A DNA stretch of 64,000 nt, from contig NZ_CP029008.1 of NCBI RefSeq assembly GCF_024585165.1, forward strand, positions 2,480,001 to 2,544,000, written 5' to 3'. Shown here piece after piece: positions 8,335 through 17,224 of this stretch. The stretch comes from Bradyrhizobium sp. WBOS07. GTDB taxonomy: Bacteria; Pseudomonadota; Alphaproteobacteria; Rhizobiales; Xanthobacteraceae. A program made the translations under genes and the position numbers. Below the pieces are notes generated by a model. That model did no database searches, was not told the DNA's origin, and worked only from the letters and a program-made list of their open reading frames with translations. How positions within the stretch are numbered: position 1 is the stretch's first letter; each line of letters starts with the position of its first letter.

Positions 8335-9395
8335 TCGCGCGCGCGAGTGGTGTCGAACAACACGAGCTTCCTACGCGGGACGATTTGAACGCGGGTCTGC
8401 GCCGGCAGATATTGTTGCCACCGCCACCGCCGCCCAAGGACTTCGACGCGCTGAGTGCTGATGCGCGGGCGCTCGAATTCTACCGGCTTCCGCCCAAGCC
8501 GCCCCTGCGCGCGGGACGCAGGGCCGAGTCACTATGGGCGAGGCTTCTTTCCAAGCCTATCGAAGTTCTGCCTATGATCTATCCGGGCTCCGCGACCGAC
8601 TTTCGTGTCAACCGGGGCCGTTTGGGCTCGGGCTATCCCGGCCGTCACGAAACCAGCTTCAATTGGTCGGGCGCATGTATTGCGGCGACGGAGGGGACCC
8701 AGTTCACGCAGGTGTGGGGCGCCTGGGAGGTCCCCAAGCCGAGTGCTCCCTCGCCTGCGCCGGGCGATTATCGCTGTTCGACCTGGATCGGGATAGATGG
8801 TCATCGGCGCTTCGATAATTCGCTGCCGCAGATCGGGACGACGCAAAGGATTGTGGTTGCCGCTGACGGCAGCGTTGCTCCGCCTTCCGCGGAAGCATGG
8901 GTTCAATGGTGGTTTCGCGGTGACCGCGACACTGGCCCGTGGACACTCCCCAACTTTCCGGTGCAACCGGGGGACCACGTCAGATGTGTTCTGACCGTCA
9001 TAGCGCAAGACCACGTCCGTTTCTTCATCAAGAATGAAACGCAGGGCGGAAAGTCGCTTTCGGTCGATCTCCTAGCGCCGACGATTCCGCTTCCATACCC
9101 GATTGGACTTCCGATCGAATTTCCGGCACGAGGCCGTACGGCAGAATGGGTCACGGAGCGGCCGACGATCTTGCATGCGACCGACCTTTATCGCTTGCCC
9201 AATTATGGCTCGGTAACGTTCGACGACTGCTTCGCGCTCGCGGGCACCGGCGGAATCGGCTATCAGCCTCAAGATCTGGGGAATGCCAGACTGATCAAGA
9301 TGATCGAGACCCGCGACCATCCGCATCGGACCGCGCCACTGTCAAAACCGGAAAAACTGGACCAGCAAACCGTACAAACCAGCTTCGTGGGCTGA
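8331..9395 (+). CDS. G1 (eqolisin-like) glutamic peptidase family protein
   Basis: The protein has 354 residues from ATG 8331 (an in-frame GTG at 8325 is possible; CAGGGGGAG precedes both). The first 100 residues are Pro/Arg rich and unassigned. From residue 110 it follows the eqolisin beta-sandwich pattern: NWSGAC, a VWGAWEVP strand, STWIGIDG, then PQIGT with Gln167, AWVQWW, PGDHV, and AEWVTERP with Glu272, followed by LPNYGSVTF. Gln167 and Glu272 align with the catalytic Gln/Glu pair of scytalidoglutamic peptidase by motif. No export signal is evident at the N-terminus. It is translationally coupled to the PAP2-like gene. Activity is an inference. Confidence 0.72.
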   Translation: MIARASGVEQHELPTRDDLNAGLRRQILLPPPPPPKDFDALSADARALEFYRLPPKPPLRAGRRAESLWARLLSKPIEVLPMIYPGSATDFRVNRGRLGSGYPGRHETSFNWSGACIAATEGTQFTQVWGAWEVPKPSAPSPAPGDYRCSTWIGIDGHRRFDNSLPQIGTTQRIVVAADGSVAPPSAEAWVQWWFRGDRDTGPWTLPNFPVQPGDHVRCVLTVIAQDHVRFFIKNETQGGKSLSVDLLAPTIPLPYPIGLPIEFPARGRTAEWVTERPTILHATDLYRLPNYGSVTFDDCFALAGTGGIGYQPQDLGNARLIKMIETRDHPHRTAPLSKPEKLDQQTVQTSFVG

Positions 9396-9433
9396 ACACG
9401 ATCTTTCCGGCACGTCACCCGGCCACCAAACTT

Positions 9434-9460
9434 GAGGACGCCGATTTATTCGGCGGCCTC
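9434..9460. terminator. Hairpin between convergent genes, possible shared terminator
   Basis: An 11-bp stem with one mismatch (gaggacgccga / tcggcggcctc) around loop tttat lies between the converging peptidase gene and lpxB. There is no strong T tract on either strand, so it is only a candidate. Confidence 0.4.
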
Positions 9461-9499
9461 CTCGAGAAGTGACTCGAATAAGGTCGCAAGCAGCCGACC

Positions 9500-10681
9500 T
9501 CAGCTCCCTCGCCGGCCCTGACGCATCGTGGCCAGCACGACGTCGGCGGCGAGCACGCTCGGTGACTTGTTGCCGGTCGACATAATCCGGTCGAGCTGGG
9601 CAAAGGCCTCGACCTGCTGCCGCCGCAGCGGGGAATCGGTCAGCACGTCATGAAGCGCGGGCGCCAGCTTCTCTGGCGTGCAGTCTTCCTGAAGATATTC
9701 CGGAATGACATCCCTGCCGAATACGAGATTGGCGAGAATCACCGAGGAGACGCGGATGGCGCGGCGCAGGATGAAGGCCTCGATCGCGCCGACGCGATAG
9801 GCCGTCACCATCGGAATGCCCGACAGCGCGAGCTCCAGCGTCACCGTGCCGGATTTGGCCAGCGCCGCATGCGCGATGCGGAAGGCGGCGCGCTTCTCGT
9901 TCTCGCCGATCACGATGCTCGGCTTGACCGGCCAGCTTGCGATGCCCTCGCGGATGGTGGCTTCCAGATGCGGCATGGTCGGCAGCATCAGCTCGAAGAC
10001 ACAGCCTTCCGCCTGCAGGCGGCCGATCGTTGCGCCGAACACGCCGAGATGATGCCTGACCTCGCTGCGGCGGCTGCCGGGCAGCACCAGCAGCACCGGT
10101 GGCTCGCCGTTGCGGCGCGCCTGCTCCTCGGCGCTCGGCCGCAGCGAGGACAATTGCTCGATCAGGGGATGGCCGACATAGCTGCATGGCGGTCCGCCGA
10201 GCTTGCGGTATTCCTCCGGCTCGAACGGCAACAGGCCCAGCACATGGTCGACATAGCCGAGCATGGTGCGCGCCCGTCCCGGCCGCCACGCCCAGAGCTG
10301 CGGCGAGACGTAATCGACGATCGGAATCGCGGAATTCTTCGCGCGCACGCGGCGGGCAACGCGATGGGTGAAATCGGGGCTGTCGATGATGACGAGCGCG
10401 TCCGGCGCGGCTTCCAGCACGGCATCCACGGTTTGGCGGATCAACCGCAATATCTTCGGCAATTGCTGCACCACCGCGGCGAAGCCGACGATCGACAGCT
10501 CCTCGATCGGAAACAGCGATTCGAGCCCCTCGCGCGCCATGGTGCGGCCGCCGACGCCGACGAATTCGACGCCGTCGCCGAGGCGCTGGCGCAGCACCTT
10601 CATCAAGGCGCTGCCGAGCCGGTCGCCGGATTCCTCGGTGGCGATCAGGCAGATCCGGCGCTTAGGATCGCGCGACTGCAT
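9500..10681 (-). CDS. lpxB: Lipid-A-disaccharide synthase LpxB
   Basis: This 393-residue GT19 glycosyltransferase condenses lipid X with UDP-2,3-diacylglucosamine to make the lipid A disaccharide at the inner membrane. ATEESGDRLGSALM near the N-terminus is the family GExSGD region, and VLPGSRRSEVRHH and AKSGTVTLELAL are the central and C-terminal glycosyltransferase motifs. ATG 10681 overlaps the stop of lpxI as ATGA. GTG 10684 is in frame but less likely. It is the last gene of the long minus-strand operon. Confidence 0.95.
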   Translation of the reverse strand: MQSRDPKRRICLIATEESGDRLGSALMKVLRQRLGDGVEFVGVGGRTMAREGLESLFPIEELSIVGFAAVVQQLPKILRLIRQTVDAVLEAAPDALVIIDSPDFTHRVARRVRAKNSAIPIVDYVSPQLWAWRPGRARTMLGYVDHVLGLLPFEPEEYRKLGGPPCSYVGHPLIEQLSSLRPSAEEQARRNGEPPVLLVLPGSRRSEVRHHLGVFGATIGRLQAEGCVFELMLPTMPHLEATIREGIASWPVKPSIVIGENEKRAAFRIAHAALAKSGTVTLELALSGIPMVTAYRVGAIEAFILRRAIRVSSVILANLVFGRDVIPEYLQEDCTPEKLAPALHDVLTDSPLRRQQVEAFAQLDRIMSTGNKSPSVLAADVVLATMRQGRRGS

Positions 10682-11550
10682 CACGCCGGCAGACCGATGA
10701 CGAAGAGATATTTGGCGTTGGCCAGCGCGATCATCGCCTGCGGCTCGGCCGCGATGGTGTTGCCGGCGATGACGGCGATGCCGGCGAGCCCTGCGGCGGC
10801 CACGCCTTCGAGCGTGCGCGGGCCGATCGTCGGCAGGTCGAAGCGCAGGTCCTGGCCGCTCTTCGGCGCCTTCACCAGCACGCCGCGGCCGGCCGCCGCG
10901 CGAATGCGTCCCTCCTCGCGCAGCCGCGCCACGCGCGCGAGCAGCGCGTCGGTGCCCTCGATGTCCTCGACCGCCACCACATGGCCGTCGATCACCACCG
11001 CCGCCTGGCCGATGTCGAACGGGCCGAGCGCGGTCAGCACCGCACGGCCCCGCTCGATGTCGGCCTTGCTGTTGTCGTTCGGCCAGGCGCGGCTGATGCA
11101 GCCCTCCGGCATCAGGAGATCCGGGGCGACATCCTTGATGCCGACCATGCGAAAGCCGTCCTGCTCGAGGAGGCGGCCGACGCCGGACAGGAGATGATCG
11201 TCGCCGCCGCGAAAGGCGCGGATGACGTTGCCGAGCAGGCGCAGCGTCTTGACGTCGAACCGGATCTCCGCGAGCGAGGGGCGCACCAGGGTGCCGATGA
11301 AGATCAGGTCGCGGCAGCCCTCCTCGCGAAACAGCCGCATCGCACGGCCGAGCTGGCCGACCGAGATCCAGCGGTGACGGAATTTCTCGACCCGGGCCGG
11401 ATCGCAGGCCCCGCGAAGCGGAAACAGCACCGGCGTGATACCGCGGGCGGCGAGCGAGTCGGCAACCGCGAACGGCATGGCGCCGCCGCCGGCGACGATG
11501 CCGACCGGCGATGAGACCTGCGAAGCCGCCGATGTCATGCCCGGGGCCAT
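10681..11550 (-). CDS. lpxI: UDP-2,3-diacylglucosamine pyrophosphatase LpxI
   Basis: LpxI hydrolyses UDP-2,3-diacylglucosamine to lipid X and is the alphaproteobacterial replacement for LpxH. The 289-residue protein shows the family features: GIVAGGGAMPF at the start, GGDDHLLSGV in the middle and KAPKSGQDLRFDLPTIG with VAGNTI-like AVIAGNTI near the end. ATG 11550 lies 7 bp after lpxA; ATG 11538 (MTSAASQ) is an alternative. An open frame extends upstream into lpxA but is not LpxI-like. Its position between lpxA and lpxB agrees with the assignment. Confidence 0.93.
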   Translation of the reverse strand: MAPGMTSAASQVSSPVGIVAGGGAMPFAVADSLAARGITPVLFPLRGACDPARVEKFRHRWISVGQLGRAMRLFREEGCRDLIFIGTLVRPSLAEIRFDVKTLRLLGNVIRAFRGGDDHLLSGVGRLLEQDGFRMVGIKDVAPDLLMPEGCISRAWPNDNSKADIERGRAVLTALGPFDIGQAAVVIDGHVVAVEDIEGTDALLARVARLREEGRIRAAAGRGVLVKAPKSGQDLRFDLPTIGPRTLEGVAAAGLAGIAVIAGNTIAAEPQAMIALANAKYLFVIGLPA

Positions 11551-11557
11551 CCCAAGG

Positions 11558-12349
11558 TCACTTCGCGATGGCGGGAAGGCAGAGCGGGCGTTTGCCCTTG
11601 CCGATGAAGTCGAGGATTTCCGCGATCGCCGGATCCTCGCCCGCGAGCGGCCTGGATGCCTCCAACCGCTCGGCGAAGGTACCGGGGCCGAGGAAGAGTT
11701 TCTGGTAGAATCCACGCACCGTCGCCAGCCGCTGCTTGGTGAACTTGCGCCGCTTCATGCCGATCAGGTTGAGGCCTTCCAGCACCGCATATTGGCCGTT
11801 GACGAGGCCGAACGGGATGATGTCGTCGCGCACGCCACAGACGCCGCCGACCATGACCTGAGGCCCGATGCGGGTGAACTGGTGCACGGCGGACAGGCCG
11901 CCGATGAAGACGAAGTCGCCGATCTCGCAATGACCGCCGAGCGTCGCCGAGGTCGCGAAGATCACGTCATTGCCGACATGGCAGTCATGGCCGACGTGGC
12001 TGCAATTCATGAAGTAGCCGCGATCGCCGACCGTGGTGATGCCGCCGCCGGCGACGGTGCCGGCGTTCATCGTCACGGATTCCCGGATGGTGCAGCCCGA
12101 TCCGATCTTGAGCTTCGTCAGCTCGCCCCGGTAGCTGAGCGACTGCGGCGGCGTGCCGAGCGAGGCAAAAGGATAGATGGTGCAATCGTCGCCGATACTC
12201 GTCTGCGCCGTGACATGCACATGCCCGATCAGCTTGCAGTTCGCGCCGATCACGACATTCGGGCCGATGATGCAATAGGGCCCGATCTCGGTACCCTCGC
12301 CGATCACGGCGCCGTCCGCGACCCGTGCGGTGGGATCAATCCTGCTCAT
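11558..12349 (-). CDS. lpxA: UDP-N-acetylglucosamine acyltransferase LpxA
   Basis: LpxA catalyses the first acylation of lipid A synthesis, moving a 3-hydroxyacyl chain from acyl carrier protein to UDP-GlcNAc. The 263 residues are mainly left-handed beta-helix hexapeptide repeats (IGPYCIIGPNVVIG and similar) with the conserved HVGHDCHVGN and GGLSAVHQF segments, and a helical C-terminal domain ending near LCLPAIAK. ATG 12349 was preferred to TTG 12352. The start is 525 bp downstream of fabZ because a small plus-strand gene lies between. Confidence 0.96.
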   Translation of the reverse strand: MSRIDPTARVADGAVIGEGTEIGPYCIIGPNVVIGANCKLIGHVHVTAQTSIGDDCTIYPFASLGTPPQSLSYRGELTKLKIGSGCTIRESVTMNAGTVAGGGITTVGDRGYFMNCSHVGHDCHVGNDVIFATSATLGGHCEIGDFVFIGGLSAVHQFTRIGPQVMVGGVCGVRDDIIPFGLVNGQYAVLEGLNLIGMKRRKFTKQRLATVRGFYQKLFLGPGTFAERLEASRPLAGEDPAIAEILDFIGKGKRPLCLPAIAK

Positions 12350-12524
12350 CAAGCAATCTTACTCGTCAGGAAGTTCTGATTATGTGTTGAAGTCATTCGG
12401 TTTTCCGGTGGTTACCGCGTCTATGCCCGATCTGTCCAGTGACGTATCATCTCGCCGTGTTTCAAGTATCGGATGAGGCGGCCGTCCCGGTCCGCCCCGG
12501 AGTTCATGCGGAGCTTCAACACCC

Positions 12525-12848
12525 GTGGTCAGGGCCTTGGCACTTCTGCTCGCACAGCTCGCGGCCGCGCCGATCGTATCCGAGACGGTCGAGACCGGCG
12601 ATCGCCGACCGGTCGACCTCGCGGCATTCGAATGCCGCGACATCAATCGCAGCACCGTGCTTCAGCGTGTCTGCTACGACCGCGCGCGGCACGCTCTCGT
12701 CGTCGCGACCGGCGGCTCCTATGTGCGCTATTGCGGCGTCGCCGCCGAGACGGTCGACCGCCTGCTCGGCGCGCCGTCCATGGGCCAGTTCTTCAACCGG
12801 CACATCCGGCGCGAGGCCGCCGGCGGCCGCTACGATTGCAGCGCCTGA
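12525..12848 (+). CDS. Small exported KTSC-domain protein
   Basis: This 107-residue protein starts at GTG 12525 with a short hydrophobic leader (ALALLLAQLAAAPIV) likely to be a signal peptide. The remainder matches a KTSC domain: a CRDINRSTVLQRVCYD strand, a VATGGSYVRYCGV strand pair and MGQFFNRHIR at the C-terminal helix. The function of KTSC domains is not established. The gene lies on the opposite strand between lpxA and fabZ, which splits the lipid A operon. Three or more Cys residues could form disulfides if it is exported. Confidence 0.75.
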   Translation: MVRALALLLAQLAAAPIVSETVETGDRRPVDLAAFECRDINRSTVLQRVCYDRARHALVVATGGSYVRYCGVAAETVDRLLGAPSMGQFFNRHIRREAAGGRYDCSA

Positions 12849-12874
12849 GCCCCCACCGCTGGGCCCGGAGCCGC

Positions 12875-13336
12875 TCAGTCCGTCAGCATGGCCCCGACAT
12901 CGGCCTCGGCGACGACGACGCCATTGACCTTGGCATCGCCGTGAAACCACCACATCGCCTTGCGGCGCCCGAGCGAGCGCATGTGATACTCGATGGTGTC
13001 GCCGGGCAGCACCGGCTTGCGGAACTTGCACTTGTCGATGGTGAGAAAATAGACCGCGCGCGGCTTCTCGGTGCCTTCGACCGACTTGATGCCGATCACG
13101 CCGGCGGTCTGCGCCATCGCCTCGATCATCATGACGCCGGGATAGACCGGGCGCTCCGGGAAATGTCCCTGGAAGGCCGGCTCGTTGAAGGTGACGTTCT
13201 TGATGCCGATACCGCTGTAGTCGGCGCGGATGTTGATCACGCGATCGATCAACAGCATCGGAAAGCGGTGCGGCAGGGTCTGGAGGATGGCATTGATATC
13301 CACCAGCTCGAACTTCACAGGTGATTCCGCCGTCAT
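12875..13336 (-). CDS. fabZ: 3-hydroxyacyl-ACP dehydratase FabZ
   Basis: FabZ dehydrates 3-hydroxyacyl-ACP in fatty acid synthesis and competes with LpxA/LpxD for that substrate. The 153-residue hot-dog-fold protein has the catalytic His in [13 protein letters not shown] and the catalytic Glu in the helix [13 protein letters not shown], after the GHFPERP loop. ATG 13336 overlaps the stop of lpxD (ATGA) and is preceded by GAGGGACGGGA. A longer open frame upstream inside lpxD was discarded. Confidence 0.96.
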   Translation of the reverse strand: MTAESPVKFELVDINAILQTLPHRFPMLLIDRVINIRADYSGIGIKNVTFNEPAFQGHFPERPVYPGVMMIEAMAQTAGVIGIKSVEGTEKPRAVYFLTIDKCKFRKPVLPGDTIEYHMRSLGRRKAMWWFHGDAKVNGVVVAEADVGAMLTD

Positions 13337-14400
13337 TCCCGTCCCTCGTCCTTCGCATCGGCCTTGCTGTCGCGCACCAGGCGCTCCACCGCGATGATCT
13401 CCTTGAACCATTGCTTGGTCGGCTTGGCAAAGAAGCCACCCCAGCGTCCCCCCGGCGGGATGTCGTCCTTGACGCCGCTCATCGCGGTGACCTGGGCTCC
13501 ATCTCCGATCTTGAGGTGGTTGTTGATGCCAACCTTTGCTCCGAGCGCCACGTTGTCGCCGATGGTCAGGCTACCGGCGAGGCCGATCTGGGCCGCCAGC
13601 AAACAGTGCCGGCCAATGGTCACATTGTGGCCGATCTGGACCTGATTGTCGATTTTGGTCCCCTCGCCGATCACGGTGTCACGCAGGCTGCCACGGTCGA
13701 TCGTGGTCCCGGCGCCGACCTCGACATCGTTCTGAATCAGGACCCGGCCGGTCTGCGGCACTTTCAGATGGCCCTCGGGGCCGAAGAAGATGAAGCCGTA
13801 GCCGTCCTGGCCGATCGAGCAGCCGGGATGGATCAGGACGTTGTTGCCGATCAGGGCGCACTGGATCACGGTCCGGGCACCGACGTTGCAGTCCCGGCCG
13901 ATCTTGACCCCGGGACCGATCACCGCCCCGACGCCGACCACGGTGCCGCTGCCGATCTCCACATCCGGGCCGATCACCGCCAGGGGGTCGACGATCACGC
14001 CGTCCTCGAGCCGGGCCGAGGGATCGATGATCGCCGACGGTGCGATACCGTCATTGCCGACCCAGGATTGCGGCCTCAGCGCGTCCCCGTGCCATTCCCG
14101 CGCGATCCTGACGAAGGCCCGGAACGGCTGCGCCACCCGCAGCACGGCCACATGGGCGGGCACCTGGGCCTCGAAGCGCGGGCTGACCAGGCAAGCGCCG
14201 GCCTTGGTCGCCTTCAACTCGTCGGCATATTTGAGGTTGTCGAAGAACGCCAGATGCATCGGGCCCGCTTCGTCGAGCGAAGCAAGGCCGGTGATGACGT
14301 GGCCGCCCCTGCCGGGATCGACCAGCTCGGCCTTTGCCAGCGTGGCAATGTCGGCCAGCCCTAAGGCAGGCGGCTTTGTGAAGAAGATCGGCTGCGCCAT
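13333..14400 (-). CDS. lpxD: UDP-3-O-(3-hydroxyacyl)glucosamine N-acyltransferase LpxD
   Basis: LpxD adds the second hydroxyacyl chain in lipid A synthesis. The 355 residues comprise an N-terminal uridine-binding domain ([20 protein letters not shown]), a long hexapeptide-repeat beta-helix and a C-terminal helix. The catalytic His region is [13 protein letters not shown], and SIGQDGYGF is the expected lipid-binding loop. The gene follows bamA by 125 bp with no skp/ompH-like gene between them. Confidence 0.96.
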   Translation of the reverse strand: MAQPIFFTKPPALGLADIATLAKAELVDPGRGGHVITGLASLDEAGPMHLAFFDNLKYADELKATKAGACLVSPRFEAQVPAHVAVLRVAQPFRAFVRIAREWHGDALRPQSWVGNDGIAPSAIIDPSARLEDGVIVDPLAVIGPDVEIGSGTVVGVGAVIGPGVKIGRDCNVGARTVIQCALIGNNVLIHPGCSIGQDGYGFIFFGPEGHLKVPQTGRVLIQNDVEVGAGTTIDRGSLRDTVIGEGTKIDNQVQIGHNVTIGRHCLLAAQIGLAGSLTIGDNVALGAKVGINNHLKIGDGAQVTAMSGVKDDIPPGGRWGGFFAKPTKQWFKEIIAVERLVRDSKADAKDEGRE

Positions 14401-14525
14401 TCCACCCCGTCGCGGTCCGGCTTCGGCATGAAGCGGTCAGGCCGCATCATGCCCCATCTCTTGGAATGGCACGATCCCCTTCGGAAACCGGCTCCATTGA
14501 TCCGGATCGTGCCGTGCTGATCGAA

Positions 14526-17048
14526 CTAGAACGTGGTGCCGCCGCCGAACCGGAATTCCTGCGTACGGTCGTACTTGCCCTTGCTGAGCGGCACGGCGTA
14601 GTCGAAGCGCAGCGGACCGAACGGCGACTGCCAGATCAGGCCGACACCAACCGACGAGCGGATGACCTTGCTGTCGTCATAGACGAGGCCGGTACAGGTC
14701 CCCGTCGTTGACGGGTTGATGCTCGACGGGATGCAGCCCGGCGCATTGACTTCGTTGGTCGTGGTCCAGCTCGTCGGTCCCTTATAGTCGTAGAGGCCGC
14801 CGGCATCGGCATAGACCGCGCCCTTCAGACCCACTTCCTTCGGCAGGAACCAGAACGGCATCTGCAGTTCGAGCGAAGCGCCCCAGTACTTGGTGCCACC
14901 GAGCGCGTCGCGCGAACCGAACGGGTTCAAGTCACGCGGGCCGATGCCGTTGGGAGCAAAGCCGCGGACCAGGTTCGGACCCATCTGGAAATGGTCGAGC
15001 ATCCGCAGATCGTCGTTCATCTTGGTCAGAATGCCGCCCTGCAGACGGACAAGACCGACGATGTCGGACACCAGCGGGGCGTAGTACTTTCCGTCCGCCA
15101 CGGTCTTCAGATAGGACACGTCGCCGCCGACGCCGGCGAAATCCTGCCGGAAGTCGATGAGCAGACCGTCGGTCGGGTTCTTGTTGTTGTCGAGCGTGTT
15201 GTAGGTGAGCGTGTAGCCCAGCGCCGAGGTCAGGGTCTTGCCGTTGGCAAGCTCCCTGCGCACTGGCAGCGAGGCTTCGCCATCGTTGTAGCAACCGAGG
15301 CCACTGGTCGAGCTCAGGTCGATGCCGTTGGCGGCCGCGTAGGCCGGGCTTGGATTGAACGCCCCGCTGGCCGGATTGTTGTTACAATTCGCCAGGTAGC
15401 TCGGCAGCGTGATTTCCTGCTGGTAGATCGAGTAGCGCAGCTGCAGCGACAGATCTTCACGCAACGAGAAGCCGAGGCGCGGCGAGAAGCCGAGCGTCTT
15501 GGTGCCGTAGGAGATGTAGTTGTTGGCGAGCTGCTGGCGCTGATAGAGGTCGAGGCCGAGCGCGACGCGGTAGTCGAGCAGATAGGGTTCGACGAACGAC
15601 AGCGAGTAGCCTCGGGCATACTGGCCGTAGGTCACCGCCGCCTTGGCGAACAGGCCGCGGCCGAGCAGATTGCGCTCGGAGACCGAGACTTCGGCCAAAG
15701 CGCCGTCGGTGGTGGAGTAACCGCCCGAGATCGAGAAGTCGCCGGTCGATTTCTCTTCCATGTCGACGACCAGGATCACGCGATCGCTCGACGAGCCCGG
15801 CTCGGTCGTGATCTTCACGCTCTTGAAGTAGTCGAGGTTCTTCAGGCGCCGCTCGGCACGATCGACCAGGGCGCGGTTGTAGGCATCGCCCTCGGAGATG
15901 TCGAACTCGCGGCGGATGACGTAGTCGCGGGTGCGCGTGTTGCCGCGCAGGTTGATGCGCTCGATATAGGTGCGCGGGCCCTCGTCGATGTTGAACACGA
16001 CGGAGACGGTGTGCGCCTCGAAGTTGCGGTCGCCGCCGGGACGGACCACGGCGAAGGCGTAACCGCGGCGCGAGGCCTCGATCTGCATCTCCTCGACCGA
16101 TTTTTCGACCGATTCGACGTTGTAGAGCGAGCCGGCATGGACGCGCGAATAGCCGCGCATCGACGATGGATCGAAGTTCGGGATGCTGGAGCGGAAGTCG
16201 ACCGAGCCGACGCGGTACTGCGCGCCTTCCTCGATCTTGAAGGTGACGTTGAAGCCCTTCTTCTCGGGGTCGTATTCGGTCAGCGCAGCCACCACCTGGA
16301 CGTCGGCGTAGCCGTTCTTGAGATAGAAGCGGCGGATCAGGTCGCGGTCGGCTTCGACGCGGTCGGGATCGTAGACGTCACCGCTGCCGAGGAAGCTCAG
16401 CAGGTTCGTCTCGCGCGTCTTGATGACGTCCCGGAGGCGGTAGGACGAGAACGCGTTGTTACCGACGAACTCGATCGACTTGACGCCGGTCTTCACGCCT
16501 TCCTCGACGGTGAAGATGAGATCGACGCGGTTGTTCGGCTGCTCGATGATCTCGGGCGTGACGCGCACGTCGTAGCGGCCGGACCGGCGATAGATCTCGG
16601 CGATTCGCAGCGTGTCGGACTGCACCATGGCGCGGGAGAAGGTGCCGCGCGCCTTGGACTGCACCTCAACGGTGAGCTGCTCGTCCTTGATCTTCTTGTT
16701 GCCCTCGAAGGCGATCCGGCCGATCACCGGGTTTTCGACCACCGAAACGACGAGCTGGCCGCCGGGACCGCGGTTGATCCTGACGTCCTGGAACAGGCCG
16801 GTCTCGATCAGCGCCTTGAGGCCGTCGTCGATCGCGCCTTGATCCAGGCGACCGCCCGGACCCGGCTTGAAATAGGAGCGGATCGTCTCCACCTCGACGC
16901 GGCGATTTCCCTGGACGGAAATCGACTGAACGGTCTGAGCGAGCGCAGACGAAGACACAAAAACAGCCCCGACCGGGGCAACCACCGGCGCGCCGAACAT
17001 GATCAGGGTTGCGAGCAAGCCCCCCCGGAGTCGCAGTCCAAACTTCAT
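14526..17048 (-). CDS. bamA: Outer membrane assembly factor BamA
   Basis: BamA is the core of the machine that inserts beta-barrel proteins in the outer membrane. The 840-residue protein has a signal sequence (residues 1-38, ending SSALAQ), then five POTRA repeats from about 40 to 420 (SISVQGNRRVEVETIRSYF is the first) and a 16-strand barrel. It ends in a terminal strand with Phe (FRFGGGTTF) as Omp85 proteins do. VRGFAPNGIGPRD is the L6 loop with the conserved VRGF motif. ATG 17048 was chosen because AAGGG lies 11 bp upstream; ATG 17069 would add seven residues of unlikely leader. Confidence 0.97.
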   Translation of the reverse strand: MKFGLRLRGGLLATLIMFGAPVVAPVGAVFVSSSALAQTVQSISVQGNRRVEVETIRSYFKPGPGGRLDQGAIDDGLKALIETGLFQDVRINRGPGGQLVVSVVENPVIGRIAFEGNKKIKDEQLTVEVQSKARGTFSRAMVQSDTLRIAEIYRRSGRYDVRVTPEIIEQPNNRVDLIFTVEEGVKTGVKSIEFVGNNAFSSYRLRDVIKTRETNLLSFLGSGDVYDPDRVEADRDLIRRFYLKNGYADVQVVAALTEYDPEKKGFNVTFKIEEGAQYRVGSVDFRSSIPNFDPSSMRGYSRVHAGSLYNVESVEKSVEEMQIEASRRGYAFAVVRPGGDRNFEAHTVSVVFNIDEGPRTYIERINLRGNTRTRDYVIRREFDISEGDAYNRALVDRAERRLKNLDYFKSVKITTEPGSSSDRVILVVDMEEKSTGDFSISGGYSTTDGALAEVSVSERNLLGRGLFAKAAVTYGQYARGYSLSFVEPYLLDYRVALGLDLYQRQQLANNYISYGTKTLGFSPRLGFSLREDLSLQLRYSIYQQEITLPSYLANCNNNPASGAFNPSPAYAAANGIDLSSTSGLGCYNDGEASLPVRRELANGKTLTSALGYTLTYNTLDNNKNPTDGLLIDFRQDFAGVGGDVSYLKTVADGKYYAPLVSDIVGLVRLQGGILTKMNDDLRMLDHFQMGPNLVRGFAPNGIGPRDLNPFGSRDALGGTKYWGASLELQMPFWFLPKEVGLKGAVYADAGGLYDYKGPTSWTTTNEVNAPGCIPSSINPSTTGTCTGLVYDDSKVIRSSVGVGLIWQSPFGPLRFDYAVPLSKGKYDRTQEFRFGGGTTF

Positions 17049-17224
17049 CGCGCAACGCGCCCTTATCATTCCGTGCCAGACCCAACCCCAACGCCGGTCC
17101 GGAGATTCCCCAAGTCGAGGCCGCTTGTAGCCAATTTCGCCGACGCCGCAAACGGCCGAAAGCGTCGTGATTTCAATTTCATTCCAAGACGTTGCTCAAC
17201 AGCAACGCCACAAAAAAGCCTCCA

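Noticed and set aside
9650..11197. A 515-residue plus-strand open frame
   Set aside because: Opposite lpxB and lpxI; low-complexity and motif-free.
12516..13439. A 307-residue minus-strand frame covering the KTSC gene and fabZ
   Set aside because: Different frame from fabZ and incompatible with it; translation has no family resemblance.
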